Shown in pieces: positions 1 through 11,018 of a DNA stretch of 64,000 nt. Position numbers and translations under genes: made by a program. Each line of letters starts with the position of its first letter. Position 1 is the stretch's first letter. The stretch is from Strigamia acuminata (Eukaryota; Arthropoda; Chilopoda; Geophilomorpha; Linotaeniidae): positions 14,012,001 through 14,076,000 of the forward strand of contig OX442319.1 in the NCBI GenBank assembly GCA_949358305.1, in the 5' to 3' direction. The notes below the pieces were generated by a model. The model was given only the letters and a program-made list of their open reading frames with translations. It ran no database searches and had not been told where the DNA came from.

Positions 1-906
1 GACTATTGTTTAAAAAAGCTAACATCAAAATTTAACATTAGGGATTTGGGAGAGCCAAAGAAAATCCTCGGCATACAGATTGAAAAGGACACAGAAACAG
101 GGAAAATAATGCTCAGCCAACGCGACTATGTGGAAGAAATTTTAGAACGTTTTGGCATGCCTAAATGCAAACCAGCAAAATCCCCGATGGGACCAGAATG
201 GAAGGACGCATTAAACAAAAAGGATGATGCTCTAACCAATCACCCATTCCAAAGCGTCATAGGCTCATTAATGTTCCTGGTGCAAGGCACGAGACCAGAT
301 TTGGCATTCAGCGTACATTTCCTGAGTCGTTTTAATTCGTGCGCGACTAAACACCATTGGAAGATGGCAAAGCGAGTGCTAAGATATTTGCAGGGCACGA
401 AGGGTTTGCGTTTGTGTTATGATCGACAGCTTCAAGGACTATTTGGATATTCCGACTCAAACCACAACAATGGGACGGACGACAGGAAGTCGATTAGCGG
501 CCATGTTTTCACCCTAGGAAACGGAGCAGTGTCATGGCGGTCGTTAAAGCAAAATATCGTCGCATTGTCATCGTGTGAAGCGGAATACATCGGCATGTGC
601 GAAGCCGCACGAGAGGGAAAGTGGCTGAAGTCTTTAATCAACGAAATTGGCTTCAACGAATTAAAAGTGAACAGAATCAAAATTTATTGCGACAATCAGG
701 CAGCAGAAGGAATCGCTGACGACGAGCAAATGCATCAGCGCACAAAACACATCGATTTGAGATTCATGTTCTTAAAGAACGAAGTTGCAAATAATCAAAT
801 TGAGTTCCAGTACCTGCCCAGTGCGGAGATGGTAGCAGACGGACTTACAAAACCACTGCAAGGGCAGCAGTTGAAGATTTCTAATGAGAGACTCGGACTT
901 TTTTGA
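1..906 (+). CDS. Ty1/copia pol, C-terminal part (end of RT and RNase H), cut by the window edge
   Basis: The frame is open from base 1 to a stop at 906, so the 5' end lies outside the window. The translation shows the copia-type connection region (LGIQIEKD, RPDLAFSVHFLSRF) and then RNase H with its acidic residues in the expected places: YSDSNHNNGTDDRKSISG, SSCEAEY and IYCDNQAA. It ends with the usual copia tail KHIDLRFMF...MVADGLTKPL. In copia elements this protein copies element RNA into DNA and removes the RNA strand. No stop or frameshift is seen here, so this copy may be young. A purine-rich tract and an LTR start follow directly. Confidence 0.9.
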   Translation, partial: DYCLKKLTSKFNIRDLGEPKKILGIQIEKDTETGKIMLSQRDYVEEILERFGMPKCKPAKSPMGPEWKDALNKKDDALTNHPFQSVIGSLMFLVQGTRPDLAFSVHFLSRFNSCATKHHWKMAKRVLRYLQGTKGLRLCYDRQLQGLFGYSDSNHNNGTDDRKSISGHVFTLGNGAVSWRSLKQNIVALSSCEAEYIGMCEAAREGKWLKSLINEIGFNELKVNRIKIYCDNQAAEGIADDEQMHQRTKHIDLRFMFLKNEVANNQIEFQYLPSAEMVADGLTKPLQGQQLKISNERLGLF

Positions 907-945
907 TTATTGAGTGATTTTATGTGCATTAAACAAGTGGGAGAA

Positions 946-1150
946 TGTTAGTATAACCAATCAGTGTTTAATGTATCAACAACAGGAAATTGCGCGTCAT
1001 CGCACGTCATATTAGTTTCGTTTTTGTTTTGCAACTCATGCTTTGTAGACTCATGTAGTAAACCTGACCGCTCGCGGTCTTGAAGTTCCTAATTGTGTTT
1101 TATTGCTTTATTGCCCAAACTCACACGCACAACCCCTAGAGTCCTAGACA
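946..1150 (+). repeat. Putative 3' LTR of the copia element
   Basis: A purine tract (AAACAAGTGGGAGAA, 931-945) is followed by TGTTAG at 946, the usual way a copia LTR begins after the polypurine tract. The right end is not determined; the region near 1090-1150 with CCCCTAGA is a guess. No second copy is in the window to confirm the boundary. Confidence 0.45.
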
Positions 1151-1460
1151 ACCATGGTAATAATGATAATATCAATCCCAAACAGTGTTCTCTGTGTTGT
1201 TTAATTATCATGAATTATGTACAAACACCTCATGGCTTTCCCCCATCACCAAGATGTCCGACTGTCACTCATATTTCCAATATTGACTCAACAAAATTAC
1301 TACACAATAATTATTGATTGCAATATCACGTAATTTTTCATTCTAAATGCAAAATTCTCTTGTATTCAGTATGTTGATTAAAGTTCTGTCAGCAAAAATT
1401 CTCAAATAAATTGATATATCGTGCAATTTTTTTATTCTAAATGTGGAGCTTTTATTATTT

Positions 1461-1598
1461 TATTAAAATGCTATCAAATTAACGAAATTCTATTAAAATG
1501 CTACCAAATTAACGAAATTTTATTACAATGCTACCAAACTAACGAAATTTTATTACAATGCCACCAAATTAACAAAATTTTATAACAATGCTACCAAA
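1461..1598. repeat. 30-bp tandem repeat, about 4.6 copies
   Basis: Units start at 1461, 1491, 1521, 1551 and 1581, each beginning TATTA(A/C)AATGCTA and continuing with (A)CCAAATTAACGAAATT. A few substitutions separate the units. All frames contain stops, so it is non-coding. Confidence 0.85.
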
Positions 1599-1885
1599 GA
1601 GGCAGCACCATCCACAACTGCAATTTGCATTTTGCAATTTGTATTTGACTATAAACTTTGACTTTGACATATACTTGAACATAATCATTCCATTGAATTT
1701 AATACAAAGATCAAAACAAAAATTTCTTTAAATAGCAACTGTAGGTTCCAACTTATCATTGCTTTACGATGTGTCACATCGGCCGCATCCTCGCCTGTTT
1801 CTTCGCCTGTTTAGTGTCGGTGACATGTCAAGGATATTTTAGAAGTGTAAAACTTCTTCAGTTTCAAATATAAGATATCACATGT
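1599..1885. other. AT-rich spacer, nothing recognised
   Basis: I see no open reading frame, inverted repeat or similarity to other parts of the window in this stretch. Confidence 0.5.
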
Positions 1886-2211
1886 TAAAACACACTGGAG
1901 AAAGACCCTTCAAAAGCCAAACCATTTAAATGTCATTTGTTCTAATTCATACAGCTATTTGCAATCATTAAAAGCTCACTTGCTTACTCCTACTATATAG
2001 AGAAAAACAAAAAATCAACACTAAAATTCTCCAAACTATTCTAAAAATCCCCTGGACATCTTGATTAAACTGTTGTTCATTATGCACACCTTACACAGGT
2101 GGAACTACAAGCGTTTACCGCCATAATTACAAAAAATGTCATTTATGTTCTAATTCATACGGCTATTTGCAGTCATTAAAAGCTCACTTGCTTGCTCATA
2201 CTGGAGAAAAA
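1886..2211 (+). pseudogene. Degenerate C2H2 zinc-finger fragment
   Basis: Two finger-coding stretches remain. The first (about 1886-2000) reads HTGERPFK and then a KPFKCHL finger broken by a missing base and a stop. The second (2137-2211) is one intact finger, CHLCSNSYGYLQSLKAHLLAH followed by TGEK, with the C-x2-C-x12-H-x3-H spacing of C2H2 fingers. Sequence between and after them is not coding. The finger consensus (CHLCSxSY...LKAHLLTH) matches the fingers at 12.2-13.4 kb, so both come from one zinc-finger gene family. Confidence 0.75.
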
Positions 2212-2988
2212 AAAAAGGAATAAATTAAATTAATAAAAAATTGTGCCTTTTGTTTAAAACATTTGGCACTAGATGGCACTGTGAGAGATGTAAATTTATA
2301 ATATGTATATAAGGAGCAACACACCCAGCACATTCAATTATTAATGATATCAACTCTGGAATATTTTTCAACACAAAAAATTGGACTAATTGTCACAAGC
2401 TCAAGGATAAAAATACCTGTAAGTGTTTTGAAATAGTTAAAAGAACTTTTGAAGAAAGAGCGAAAAAGCTGGAGACATTAATTTTTGTACCTTTAAGAAA
2501 ATGGGGTGGCAGAATTATGGACGTAAATAATGATGCACTCATATGGAGCACAGAATTTCATATTTTTCCTGAATTTAACAGAATGAAACGTGGAGAAAAA
2601 TTATGATAGCCTCGAGGAATATTCCAATCAATACCTTTTGCTATGAATTGAAATTCTTTCTGACACAAAAGTTAAAGATATAGATTTTGGAGAAACCTTT
2701 ATGGAAATGTACGGATGTGACGATATTTGGGTATTTGAAGATACTTTCAGAAGAATGAAAAAACGGTTTACTTAATATTTTCTATTTCTTTCATCTGGCT
2801 ATTCAAAATGGTGTGTTATTGTAGTAATGGTTAAGAATAAAACTTGTGTTTACTAATCACACATTGAAGCATTATGCATTATGCACTATGCACGAGGCAC
2901 AACGATCGGCACCTTGTGCCGGTTAAAATCAATAGAGAATTTCTTCGCACGACTGCTCAGTATCAGCTTGCTCGTGCCTTAATGCCAA
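2212..2988. other. Intergenic, possible decayed coding debris
   Basis: Short open stretches exist around 2380-2610, but stops interrupt every frame and I recognise no domain. A short palindromic GCATTATGCA motif is repeated near 2870-2892. No gene is called. Confidence 0.4.
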
Positions 2989-3464
2989 TGTAAAAACTAG
3001 GGTTTTAGGAAATTTAGTGTTAATTAATTTGGTGATGGTATTTTTGAGATTTGATTATTTTCTGGGAAAATTTGAAGGGCAAAGTAACTCTGTTGTGTTT
3101 TCTTGGAATCTATAATTTCCACCAGGTGTGGTGACGTATTGGTTGTGTTTTCTTAGAATGTATGATTTCCGCCAGATGTGGTGACGTATTTGTATTGTAT
3201 TTTTTTTACCTATTTTTTGTCTATTGTTCTCAATTCCGAGAATCAATTATTTTGTTGTATATAACCTGCTTTCTGCAAGAATAAAATTTAGTATAACATT
3301 TTACCTTACACGAGGAGAGTTGTTCTTGTTGAAACAGCTAAAAATCACTTATATTCAAAACCACTGAAAAACTGAAAAAGGACTTAGACATTTTTGAAAC
3401 CCTGAAACCTGACTTCACTTAAAAAAGGAGAACTTTGGAACATTTACGCTGCAGAACTTTCACA
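2989..3464 (+). repeat. BEL/Pao LTR, copy 1 (5' LTR)
   Basis: It begins TGTAAAAACTAGGGTTTT and ends TTTCACA directly before the primer binding site. Sister LTRs of the same family lie at 27572-27954 and 37089-37506. All three share the CACCAGRTGTGGTGACGT block, the ACGAGGAGAG-type block and the AAAAAAGGAGAACTT block. This copy holds an internal duplication of the CACCAG(G/A)TGTGGTGACG segment (about 3120-3190), which explains its extra length. Confidence 0.85.
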
Positions 3465-3482
3465 TGGTGCCGAAACCCGGGA
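3465..3482 (+). other. Primer binding site, complementary to tRNA-Phe 3' end
   Basis: TGGTGCCGAAACCCGGGA is the exact complement of the 18 bases at the 3' end of a typical animal tRNA-Phe including CCA. It abuts the LTR, as expected for priming of minus-strand DNA synthesis. The same site follows the LTR at 27955. Confidence 0.85.
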
Positions 3483-3557
3483 ACATTAATTTGAACTGGT
3501 CTGAAAAATTGTGCAAATAGAGAAACGTGAGTGTTAAAAGTTATTTTACGTAAAAAA

Positions 3558-4699
3558 ATGGCCGAAATTTCGGAAATCGATAAGTTAAAGAGAAATCGCA
3601 CGACCGCGAGAACGGCGTGCACCCGACTGACCAACGCGACCGGCGCCCTACTCGCGGAGGTGCCCGTCAACCTGAAAAGGTTAGCCCGACACAAGGCCCA
3701 ACTCCTGGCCAAGAAGGAGATTTTGGCGGGACTGGATGAGCGAATAAGTAATTTGATCACCGACGACAACAAAGCTGTGGCCGACCAAGAAACGGCCGAT
3801 ATCTACCAAGAGAGATTAATCGACCAAATGGAGGATTTGGTGCAACATGCAGACGACATTCGAAGGGCCGAGGTGGGTCAAGCGAACGAGGCGACAGCCG
3901 CAGCCAACCAGAAGAAGCTGGAAGACGCAATCGCCGCCCAGATGTTACTGAATCAACAGGCCATCACCGCCCAGGTCCAGGTCCATTTGCCGCCGCCAGC
4001 CGTGCCGCTACCGGTCAACGAGGAACAGGATACAGGTGCTATAAAATTACCTATGATTCAAATGAACAAATATGACGGGGACCCGACCAAGTGGTACGAC
4101 TTTTGGTCCAACTTTGAGATCGGGATCGGGGGCAACAAGAAGCTTACACCCAAGGCCAAACTCGTTTACCTAAAAACATTTTTGGAGGGGCCGGCGGCCA
4201 GTGTTGTTGCGGGACTCAACCCAACGGACGAGAACTTTGAAACTGCGAAAGAACTGTTAAAAAATCGTTTTGGTAAAAAGAATGTTGTTATAAACGCACA
4301 TTTACGTGCAATTGAGAGAGTGCCAGCGGTAAAAAAGATTGGAGATCTAGTGGCGCTCAGAAAGTTGTACGACGAGTGCGAGTTGCACGTGAGAAGCATC
4401 GAGAACTTAGAGGTTGAAGTGGCCACGTTTGGCGCTCTGTTGTGTCCGAAATTGATGGCCGCCGTGCCAGATTTTATCGCGATGGGATTCGCACAGGGAG
4501 ATAACGACGACGAAACCGACATAAAAGCTTTTCTCGCATATTTGAACAAACAGATTGAGTTGAAGGAGCGAACGGCCGCCGCTAATAATTATGGCAAGGA
4601 GACGAGTCAAGAAGAGAAAAAAATCGAGCCGTCCGCCATTTGTAAAAAACACTGAGTGGAACAAAAAGAAAGTGACTCTGCCATCAGTGAATGCCCTCT
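3558..4699 (+). pseudogene. BEL/Pao gag, frameshifted and truncated
   Basis: Gag forms the particle in which the retroelement RNA is reverse-transcribed. The reading frame opens at an ATG at 3558 (MAEISEIDKLKR) and runs 365 codons to 4655. An N-terminal coiled-coil-like charged region and a Pro-rich linker (PPPAVPLPV) precede the conserved core (KYDGDPTKWYDFW, AHLRAIERVP). Compared with the sister copy at 28.0-29.4 kb, a one-base shift near 4640 gives the early stop. True gag sequence (TEW, then LPSVNALS) continues in another frame to about 4699 and then breaks off before the zinc knuckles. Protease, RT and integrase are missing. Confidence 0.85.
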
Positions 4700-4739
4700 C
4701 GACACATTTGATGAAAAGGGAAGAAACATTGGAATGGCA

Positions 4740-4900
4740 AAGAAGGAAAAGCAGATGAAGTCAGTTGGAGTAGGAGAAATTATCCTAAAACATACATCAT
4801 GGCAATTACGATCGAAGAATGTACACCACCATATACATCTACTGAATTAATCATAGATCAAGTCCGCGCCAGGATCGTGGTCTTCCTGCAGTTTCCTTAC
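4740..4900 (+). pseudogene. Fragment of unrecognised repeated protein family (N-part)
   Basis: The translation YIMAITIEECTPPYTSTELI at about 4790-4850 matches YIMAITVGECTAPYVSNVLI in the open frame at 8296-8640, at protein level. The stretch directly follows the broken BEL gag. I do not recognise the family; see the other fragments at 5739, 8296, 8825, 9364, 13495 and 14398. Confidence 0.55.
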
Positions 4901-5738
4901 ACAGTAGGGGTGAATTTAACCCACATGCACTAACAACGCTGCGATGGTGCACATTCAAACTACGGCAATCTCGCAACCGATGGTGTGAGTTTTAGCCTCA
5001 CACCCTCGTCATTTTGGTTTGTGTTTGTTGTTCGTTTGTGTTAAAAATGATCACGTGTGTTGTTGTAAGAATGGTTCGATTGGCTCAAGCAATAAAAGGG
5101 CAATCCATCATTTCTGCTCAAGAATCATAAAAGGGCAAATGAGGAAGTGGTTTGAGGGCGGGAGAATGGGGATGTTTAGGTTAGGTTAGGTTTAGGTTTT
5201 GTAGTAAAAGATGAGATATGCGAATATGCATTTAATATGCAATTCTTGATTTCATCCTCAAGGAGGAATTTAGAGGGGGGAAGGAGGAAATGGCCCGAGG
5301 CAAGGCCATTTGTTCATTGGAGAAGTGCATTAAGTTATTCTACTAATCTAAATAAAAGAGTTATAAAAGGAAGTAGGTCATTGACTTCACCTGTTTCTAT
5401 CACAGCCGGTTTTGGAAGTTTACATTTTGTTGCAGGGAAGATGGTTGAATGGATGACGTGTGTTGTTTGCGTGTACCGTGTTGGTAAAATGATTTGTCTC
5501 GAGATGGTGAATCGAATGCTATATCACATGTATGGATTAGAGTAAATCTTACCGTCATGGTGTTTCATCACATGTTCAAATTCTAGTTGGTGAAATTTTA
5601 GCTATGTCTTTTTTTTTCTGTGTCTGCACGTCTCGCTTGGAAAATCTTTCTGTGTCCCGCACGCTTCTGTATTTATATTTATACTTATTTTTTATTGTTA
5701 TTTGTAAATGAAAATGTGTAAATCTAAAAGTTAAAAGT
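4901..5738. other. Spacer with a short TTAGG tract
   Basis: No supported gene is seen. At 5175-5196 the sequence reads GTTTAGGTTAGGTTAGGTTTAGG, that is three exact TTAGG units plus a TTTAGG, the arthropod telomere motif. The open frames here are short and unlike known families. Confidence 0.5.
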
Positions 5739-6307
5739 ATGTTGATATTGCAGATTCTAGTGAACAATCCTAAATTACCATTGGAAAGAATGAAGCTTCG
5801 CGTGAATGCCTCTTGCCATATGGGGATAGTCAAAACAGGCACAGTCTCGGATCAATTTATGATCAAAATGAAAAATGGCATACGAGAAGATTTCGGTTAT
5901 CAATTTGATATTGCTAAGATTACTGTGAGCACCGTTTACACTCAATATGCTCAGGGACTAACCGGTAACAATGCAGAGGCACTCTTTGCTGAATGGATAG
6001 AGCTTATGCCTGAATCCGCACTGCAATTGAAATTACTATTGGCCCAAGCTCCAGGCTCCGGTATTACATCTTATACAACATTATGTAAAGCACTTCACTT
6101 GAGCATGAAAGAAAGTACGATGTAATCATGAAAAAAATTAATTTGGATGGTCCAGATGGATGCAGTATTACAGGCACAATTTACGTACAAAAGAAAAGAT
6201 TTTCTGACCACAATTGTGGTGGTGGACCGGCCACAGCCTCCATGAGCGGACGTATGGACCATGAGTATAAAAGAAAAATAGAAAATGCCATGAACCAGTT
6301 TTTTTAG
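5739..6307 (+). pseudogene. Unrecognised repeated protein family, middle and C-terminal parts, copy 1
   Basis: An open frame (5739-6125) contains MKNGIREDFGYQFDIAKI and APGSGITSYTTLCKALHLS. After a one-base frame change near 6100 it continues as a second conserved block (about 6140-6307): GPDGCSITGTIYVQKKRF, GGGPATASMSG and ENAMNQFF. Both blocks recur elsewhere in the window (9364-9970 has both; 8825, 13495 and 14398 have the second), always with frameshifts or truncation. The protein constraint implied by mainly synonymous-looking differences suggests a once functional gene or mobile element ORF. I do not know its function. Confidence 0.6.
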
Positions 6308-6317
6308 ATAGAATAAA

Positions 6318-7400
6318 ATGCGTATACGTCGACGACGCAGTCACAGCAGCATCATCAGACGAGTTCGAACAAGATTCGTGACGAGATTGAATTGCTCCCG
6401 ATGGGCAAGTTGTCATTTATACTTGGAATTCAAGTGGATCAGGATGACACAGAAATACAACTCCATCAATCGAAGTATATTGAAAAAACCTTGCAACAAT
6501 ACAGCATGAAAAACTGCAATGTAAAAGCCACACCACTGAATCCGAACTAAAAATTAGACGACTATGACGACAGCCCGAAGATCGAATCAAGACAATACCA
6601 GGAATTAATTGGCAAGTTAATGTATTTAGCCACAAAAACGAGACCGAATATTTCTTTCGCGATGAGTGCATTGTCGCAATATAACACAGACCCGCGACAA
6701 TTACTTTACAATGCACTCAAGCGAGTACTCAAGTATCTAAAGAAAACAATTGGCTACCGACTGATGTACACACAGAAGAAACATAACTTGCAAGCATACA
6801 CAGATGCGAGTTGGGACCGCACGGCTGATTCAAAATCTTTTTCGGGCTACGTGACCAGAAACGGGAATGCATTGCTCAACTGGAAGTGCAAAAAACAGAA
6901 ATTAGTCGCCATGTCCAGCACAGAAAGCGAACTCCACGCACTGTCGGAGGGTATTAAATAGACTTTGACCGATACCGGTATCGGTATCGGCTATCGGCCG
7001 ATATTTCGGTATTCACCGATATCGGATCCGATATTTTTTGGCGTGGCCGATGCCGATATTGCCACGTTTCTAAAACGATATCGTTGAAGACTAAAACAAT
7101 ACGTTTTAGAAACGCTTTTGAAGCAGTATATATTGCATACTGCTTCAAAAACGTTTCTTAAACATAAAATAAATTAATAAACGCAATTTTAATTTAATTT
7201 TTTTTATTTTGGGGTGTGGTGGGGGGGGTCGGACATTTTAATTTTAATATCGGCGCAGGTATCGGTATCGGCCAATATTCGGTTGCCGATTATCGGTATC
7301 GGTGATACTGCAAAATATCGATATCGGTCAAAGTCTAGTATTAAAGAATTGATTTGGACAAGAGTTTGGCTGAAAATTTTGGGCATTTGAAGAAAGAAGA
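6318..7400 (+). pseudogene. Ty1/copia RT-RNase H fragment, copy 2, split by a MITE
   Basis: The RT active site YVDDAVTAASSDE is read at about 6321, followed after a frameshift by GKLSFILGIQVDQDD, a TAA stop near 6548, then KLMYLATKTRPNISFAMSAL and RNase H (YTDASWD, MSSTESELHALSEGIK). The frame stops at 6959 because a 379-bp hAT MITE is inserted. Beyond it at 7346 the same protein resumes with ELIWTRVWLK. It differs from the copia element at 1-906, so a second family or an old copy is present. Upstream it directly joins the unrecognised family block. Confidence 0.85.
6959..7337. mobile_element. hAT-type MITE with perfect 8-bp target duplication
   Basis: The ends are TAGACTTTGACCGATA and its inverted copy TATCGGTCAAAGTCTA. 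Immediate flanks are GTATTAAA on both sides (6951-6958 and 7338-7345), an 8-bp target site duplication as made by hAT transposases. Length is 379 bp with no coding capacity. Subterminal regions carry many CGATAYCGGTATCGG-like palindromes, and the centre has an inverted repeat around 7095-7165 (GCAGTATATATTGCATACTGC). Confidence 0.92.
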
Positions 7401-8295
7401 GAAATGCATAATTTATTGAGATAACCTGAATGCAACGCAATAGTTACAACGTGGGCCACAGAAAAGAGGTGAGAACTTCACATCTCAATATCATCACAAA
7501 CAAGAACACAACTTCACTACTTTGAATAAGATCAAGTATTGATAGTGTTAACGTTTGTGAATTGAGACTCACTGCTACTCTCACTGAAAAACTCAGTGAG
7601 ATTAGCCACTTTGCGCTTGTGTGTAACAAACACTCGCATTTATCGTGTGTAACAAACACTCGCATTTATACGAATCTCGGGTAACGCTCGAGAAAACCGC
7701 TCACTGTCGGCCATCGCGTGCTCCGTTGACTTGTCCGGACCCGCCATCGTTGCCACAGCAAAAACACTTGCCGTGAACCATCGCCAGTGTCTGCGAGCCA
7801 CCGAGAGCTGCTCCGAAGCTTGCAGTCCTTGCCATCGTACGTGCAGTGCCATTTTTGTGCGTATCAACATCTCGTTGTTGTTACGCACTTTTTCATTTAT
7901 TTCTCGTGAGTATTATAGCTCACATTTCACTTCATTCTTTAAGACTTAATTGTTAAATCTTAAACTTAACCTTAATTCCTAGTTTTAACTTTAGTCTTAA
8001 TTTATTTAGTCCTAAATTTTTCAAGTATTAATTTCATAATTAATTCTCTCTTTGATTTCACATTAATCTTAGTAGTTAGTAAATTTCACTGTAAAAATAC
8101 CGAATAAAAATCATTATTTTTCTATTTATATTCAACCAAGTTTGTATTCATTTTTAATACCCCTAGACACATTTCACAGGCCAATCGAGTACTATAAACG
8201 GCATCTCAATTGCAAGTTTGTTACTATAATAATAAAATTCCCGGATCGCAACAAGTAGTAGTAACATATTGTTTTAATAGTTCACTTTTTGTTGT
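7401..8295. other. Spacer, possibly LTR-derived
   Basis: A 27-bp unit, GTGTGTAACAAACACTCGCATTTAT, is repeated twice near 7617-7672. An AATAAA (8103-8108) and a CCCCTAGACACA motif (8160-8172) resemble a retroelement polyadenylation region, but no paired LTR was found. No gene is called. Confidence 0.35.
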
Positions 8296-8640
8296 ATGTT
8301 TTCTAAAATGGCTGCAAATTCTCGTAAAAGACCCCCTTTAGACAATAAAGATCAATATCGCGCTGCTTTAAGTGCAGGTTCGGAGTTCCGAAACGTAATC
8401 TGCACTAACATTGGAATACATCTGTTTGATGCACAAATGACAGATGGTCGTTGTTTTGCAATGGCTTATATGTACTGTTTTGCAAAAGTAATGGGATCTT
8501 CCTTTGATACTGAGGATTACATTATGGCAATCACAGTCGGGGAATGCACGGCACCGTATGTCAGCAACGTTCTCATCACAGATCAAGATGAGTCAAAAAG
8601 ATTGTTGGTGGAGAAAGCCATCGATTCAACCACAAATTAA
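8296..8640 (+). CDS. Unrecognised protein family, N-terminal part (114 codons)
   Basis: The ATG at 8296 opens a frame beginning MFSKMAANSRKRPPL and containing GSEFRN, MTDGRCFAMAYMYC and YIMAITVGECTAPYVSNVLI. It ends at a TAA at 8638, but similar codons (GGSSLASTAAVLFKGGK) follow, so the stop may be a mutation. The second part of the same family lies just downstream at 8825. A fragment matching the YIMAIT block occurs near 4790. No known domain was recognised, no membrane segment is evident, and it may be a dead copy. Confidence 0.45.
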   Translation: MFSKMAANSRKRPPLDNKDQYRAALSAGSEFRNVICTNIGIHLFDAQMTDGRCFAMAYMYCFAKVMGSSFDTEDYIMAITVGECTAPYVSNVLITDQDESKRLLVEKAIDSTTN

Positions 8641-8824
8641 GGAGGAAGCTCTCTAGCAAGTACAGCAGCTGTATTATTCAAGGGAGGCAAGATGCCCATA
8701 CGTAAAAGAAAATTAATTGAACTAAGTTATTAACTTTTTTCAAAAAATTTGTCTTCTGAATTTGCGATCAAGAGACATTCCCACTGCAGTGGACAAATCA
8801 AGGTGTAAGGTGTAAGTAAGGTGT

Positions 8825-8996
8825 AATCATCCAGATGAATGCAGTATTACAGGCACAATTTACGTACAAAAGAAAAGATTTTCTAATCACAATAGTGGAC
8901 CAACCACAGCCTCCATGAGTGGACATATGGACCGTGAGTAAAAAAGAAAAATAGAAAATGCCATCAACCAATTTTTTAGACAGAATAAAATGCATT
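8825..8996 (+). pseudogene. Unrecognised protein family, C-terminal block, copy 2
   Basis: DNA and translation match the block at 6140-6307: DECSITGTIYVQKKRFSNHN, TASMSGHMDRE and an AATAAAATGCATTTGAATTG tail. The glycine run is shortened and the frame is broken after MDRE. Confidence 0.6.
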
Positions 8997-9363
8997 TGAA
9001 TTGATTTTTCATTTCAAATTGTTTTTAATTACATTTCAACGGAAATAGAATTACACTTTCTATTAACTAGGTCACATTTCAATAAGAATTAATAATTATC
9101 TCCAGGCTTTTGTATTTGTATTTATATTTATTTCTCATTGCAATTAGAATTTAAAATATCTTCCAGGCAATTCAATTGATTTTTCCTTTAAAATTGTTTT
9201 TAATTACATTTCAACTGACATATAATAAAGAATAAAATAAATAAATCTAATTTCAATAGAATTAGATTGTAATAATTTTAATACTGTATAACATTGACGA
9301 TTGTAAGGATATTTTTACAGCATAAAATTGACATTGTAATGAATTGTATTCATTACAAAGAGG

Positions 9364-9970
9364 GCTTCGCGTGATTGCCTCTTGCCATATTCCGATAGTC
9401 AAAAAAGGTAGTCTCACCGGATCAATTTATGGTTAAAATGAAAAATGGTATACGAGATGATTTCGGTTATCAATTTGATATTGCTAAGATTATTGTGAGC
9501 ACCGTTTACACTCAATATGCTCAGGGATTGACCGGTAACAATGCAAAGGCACTCTTTGCTGAATGGACAGTGCTTATGCCTGAATCCGCGCTACCATTGA
9601 AATTACTATTGGCACAAGCTCCAGGTTCCGGTATTACATCGTATACAACGTTATGTAAAGCACTTCACTTGAGCTGGAAACAAAGTAAGGTGTAATCATG
9701 AAAAAAAATTAATTTAGATGGTCCAGATGGATGCAGTATTACAGGCACGATTTACGTACAAAAGAAAAGATTTTCTAATCACAATAGTGGTGGTAGACCG
9801 ATCACAGCTTCCATGAGTGAACATGTTAGTACGGAAAAAAAAAGATTTTCTATTCACAACAGTGGTGGTGGATCGACCACAGCCTCCATGAGTGGACATA
9901 TGGACCGCGAGTACGAAAGAAAAATAGAAAGTGCCATGAATCAGTTTTTTTTAGATAGAATAAAATGCAT
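9364..9970 (+). pseudogene. Unrecognised protein family, middle and C-terminal parts, copy 3
   Basis: The frame 9429-9695 reads MVKMKNGIRDDFGYQF and ITSYTTLCKALHLSWKQ, nearly the same as 5857-6115. The C-terminal block follows at 9712-9960 (GPDGCSITGTIYVQKKRF, AMNQFFLDRIKC). Here the KKRFS(N/I)HNSGG...TASMSxH segment is duplicated in tandem within the block. The same AATAAAATGCATTTGAATTG sequence follows as in the 8825 copy. Confidence 0.6.
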
Positions 9971-11018
9971 TTGAATTGATTTTTCATTTCAATTGAAATA
10001 GAATTACACTTTTTATTCACTCGGTCACATTTCAAAACAATTTTAAATGAGAAATCAATTGAATTGACTAGAGGAAATTCTTTCTAGTTAATTATATAAT
10101 AGAATTACAGTCATCAATGGTAGAAGAGGAATGAGCAAACAAATAGTACTGTAAATCACAAGGACACACGTTCACCGACCCATCATCCTTCTAGCAATGG
10201 AACCTTCTGAAAACAAGCTGTGGTAGAAGTAGATCACGTGTCAGAGCTTGGACAGTTAAAGATAAACTAATTGGCATAAGCCAGCCTATAGAAAGGCGAA
10301 TTAATTACCATTTCTTTTATCGTCATTTTTCTTTTATTAAGTTTAATTAAATAAACAATTAATTGTAAAAATGCAGTTCCAATTATTTTACACATTGAAT
10401 TCCACCGATCTACTAGAAATTACCTTGCCACAATAGGGCAATCAGTGTGGATCCGAATTCAGTGTGGATTTATGCATTTCTTTTCCATTTTTTCCATTCT
10501 CTAACATTTTTTGGGGTTAAATGTATTGGTTGAATAAACCAAAAAGTGTATTTTGTGGAATTTCCAGGTGTATTTAGGCTCTATTGTTCTGAGCAATTGA
10601 AAAATTTTTGGGAAATACCTCAAGGGATTAGGAACAAGATTAGAAACAGGATGCATAACTCAGAAGATTATAGTACTGTGAATTTGGACACAGTTAAATA
10701 CTTGTAGGATTTTAAATATTTCAAGGGATTTAAACTTAGACTTTGTTTGATTCTTGGAAGTTTTGGGTTTTAGACTTGAAGTATTTTGTCAGAATTTAGG
10801 ATTTTTTTTTAATTTTGACTTTGGAATTCTTTTGGATTCTTGTTTTTGTGCTAGACACAGAGTTGGAATAATTTTAAGTACAATTCTGTTGTTGAAAAAC
10901 ACAGATTATACTGGCTTTAATTATTAAAGAGCCAGATTTAGGTTTAGAAAACTCCTGTTTGCAACTGATAGGTGAATTTGCATCCATTCTACACAACTGT
11001 CCATATTTATTCTCTAAC
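9971..11018. other. AT-rich spacer, possible leader of the next retroelement
   Basis: No open frame of note. A near-duplicate of CAGTGTGGATYYR lies at 10442-10475. The stretch could hold an LTR and leader belonging to the gag at 11019, but I could not delimit either. Confidence 0.35.

Noticed and set aside
2240-2860. A FLYWCH/MULE-type gene
   Set aside because: A W-x-C-x-x-C-like stretch is visible, but frames are too broken and no catalytic motif is found here.
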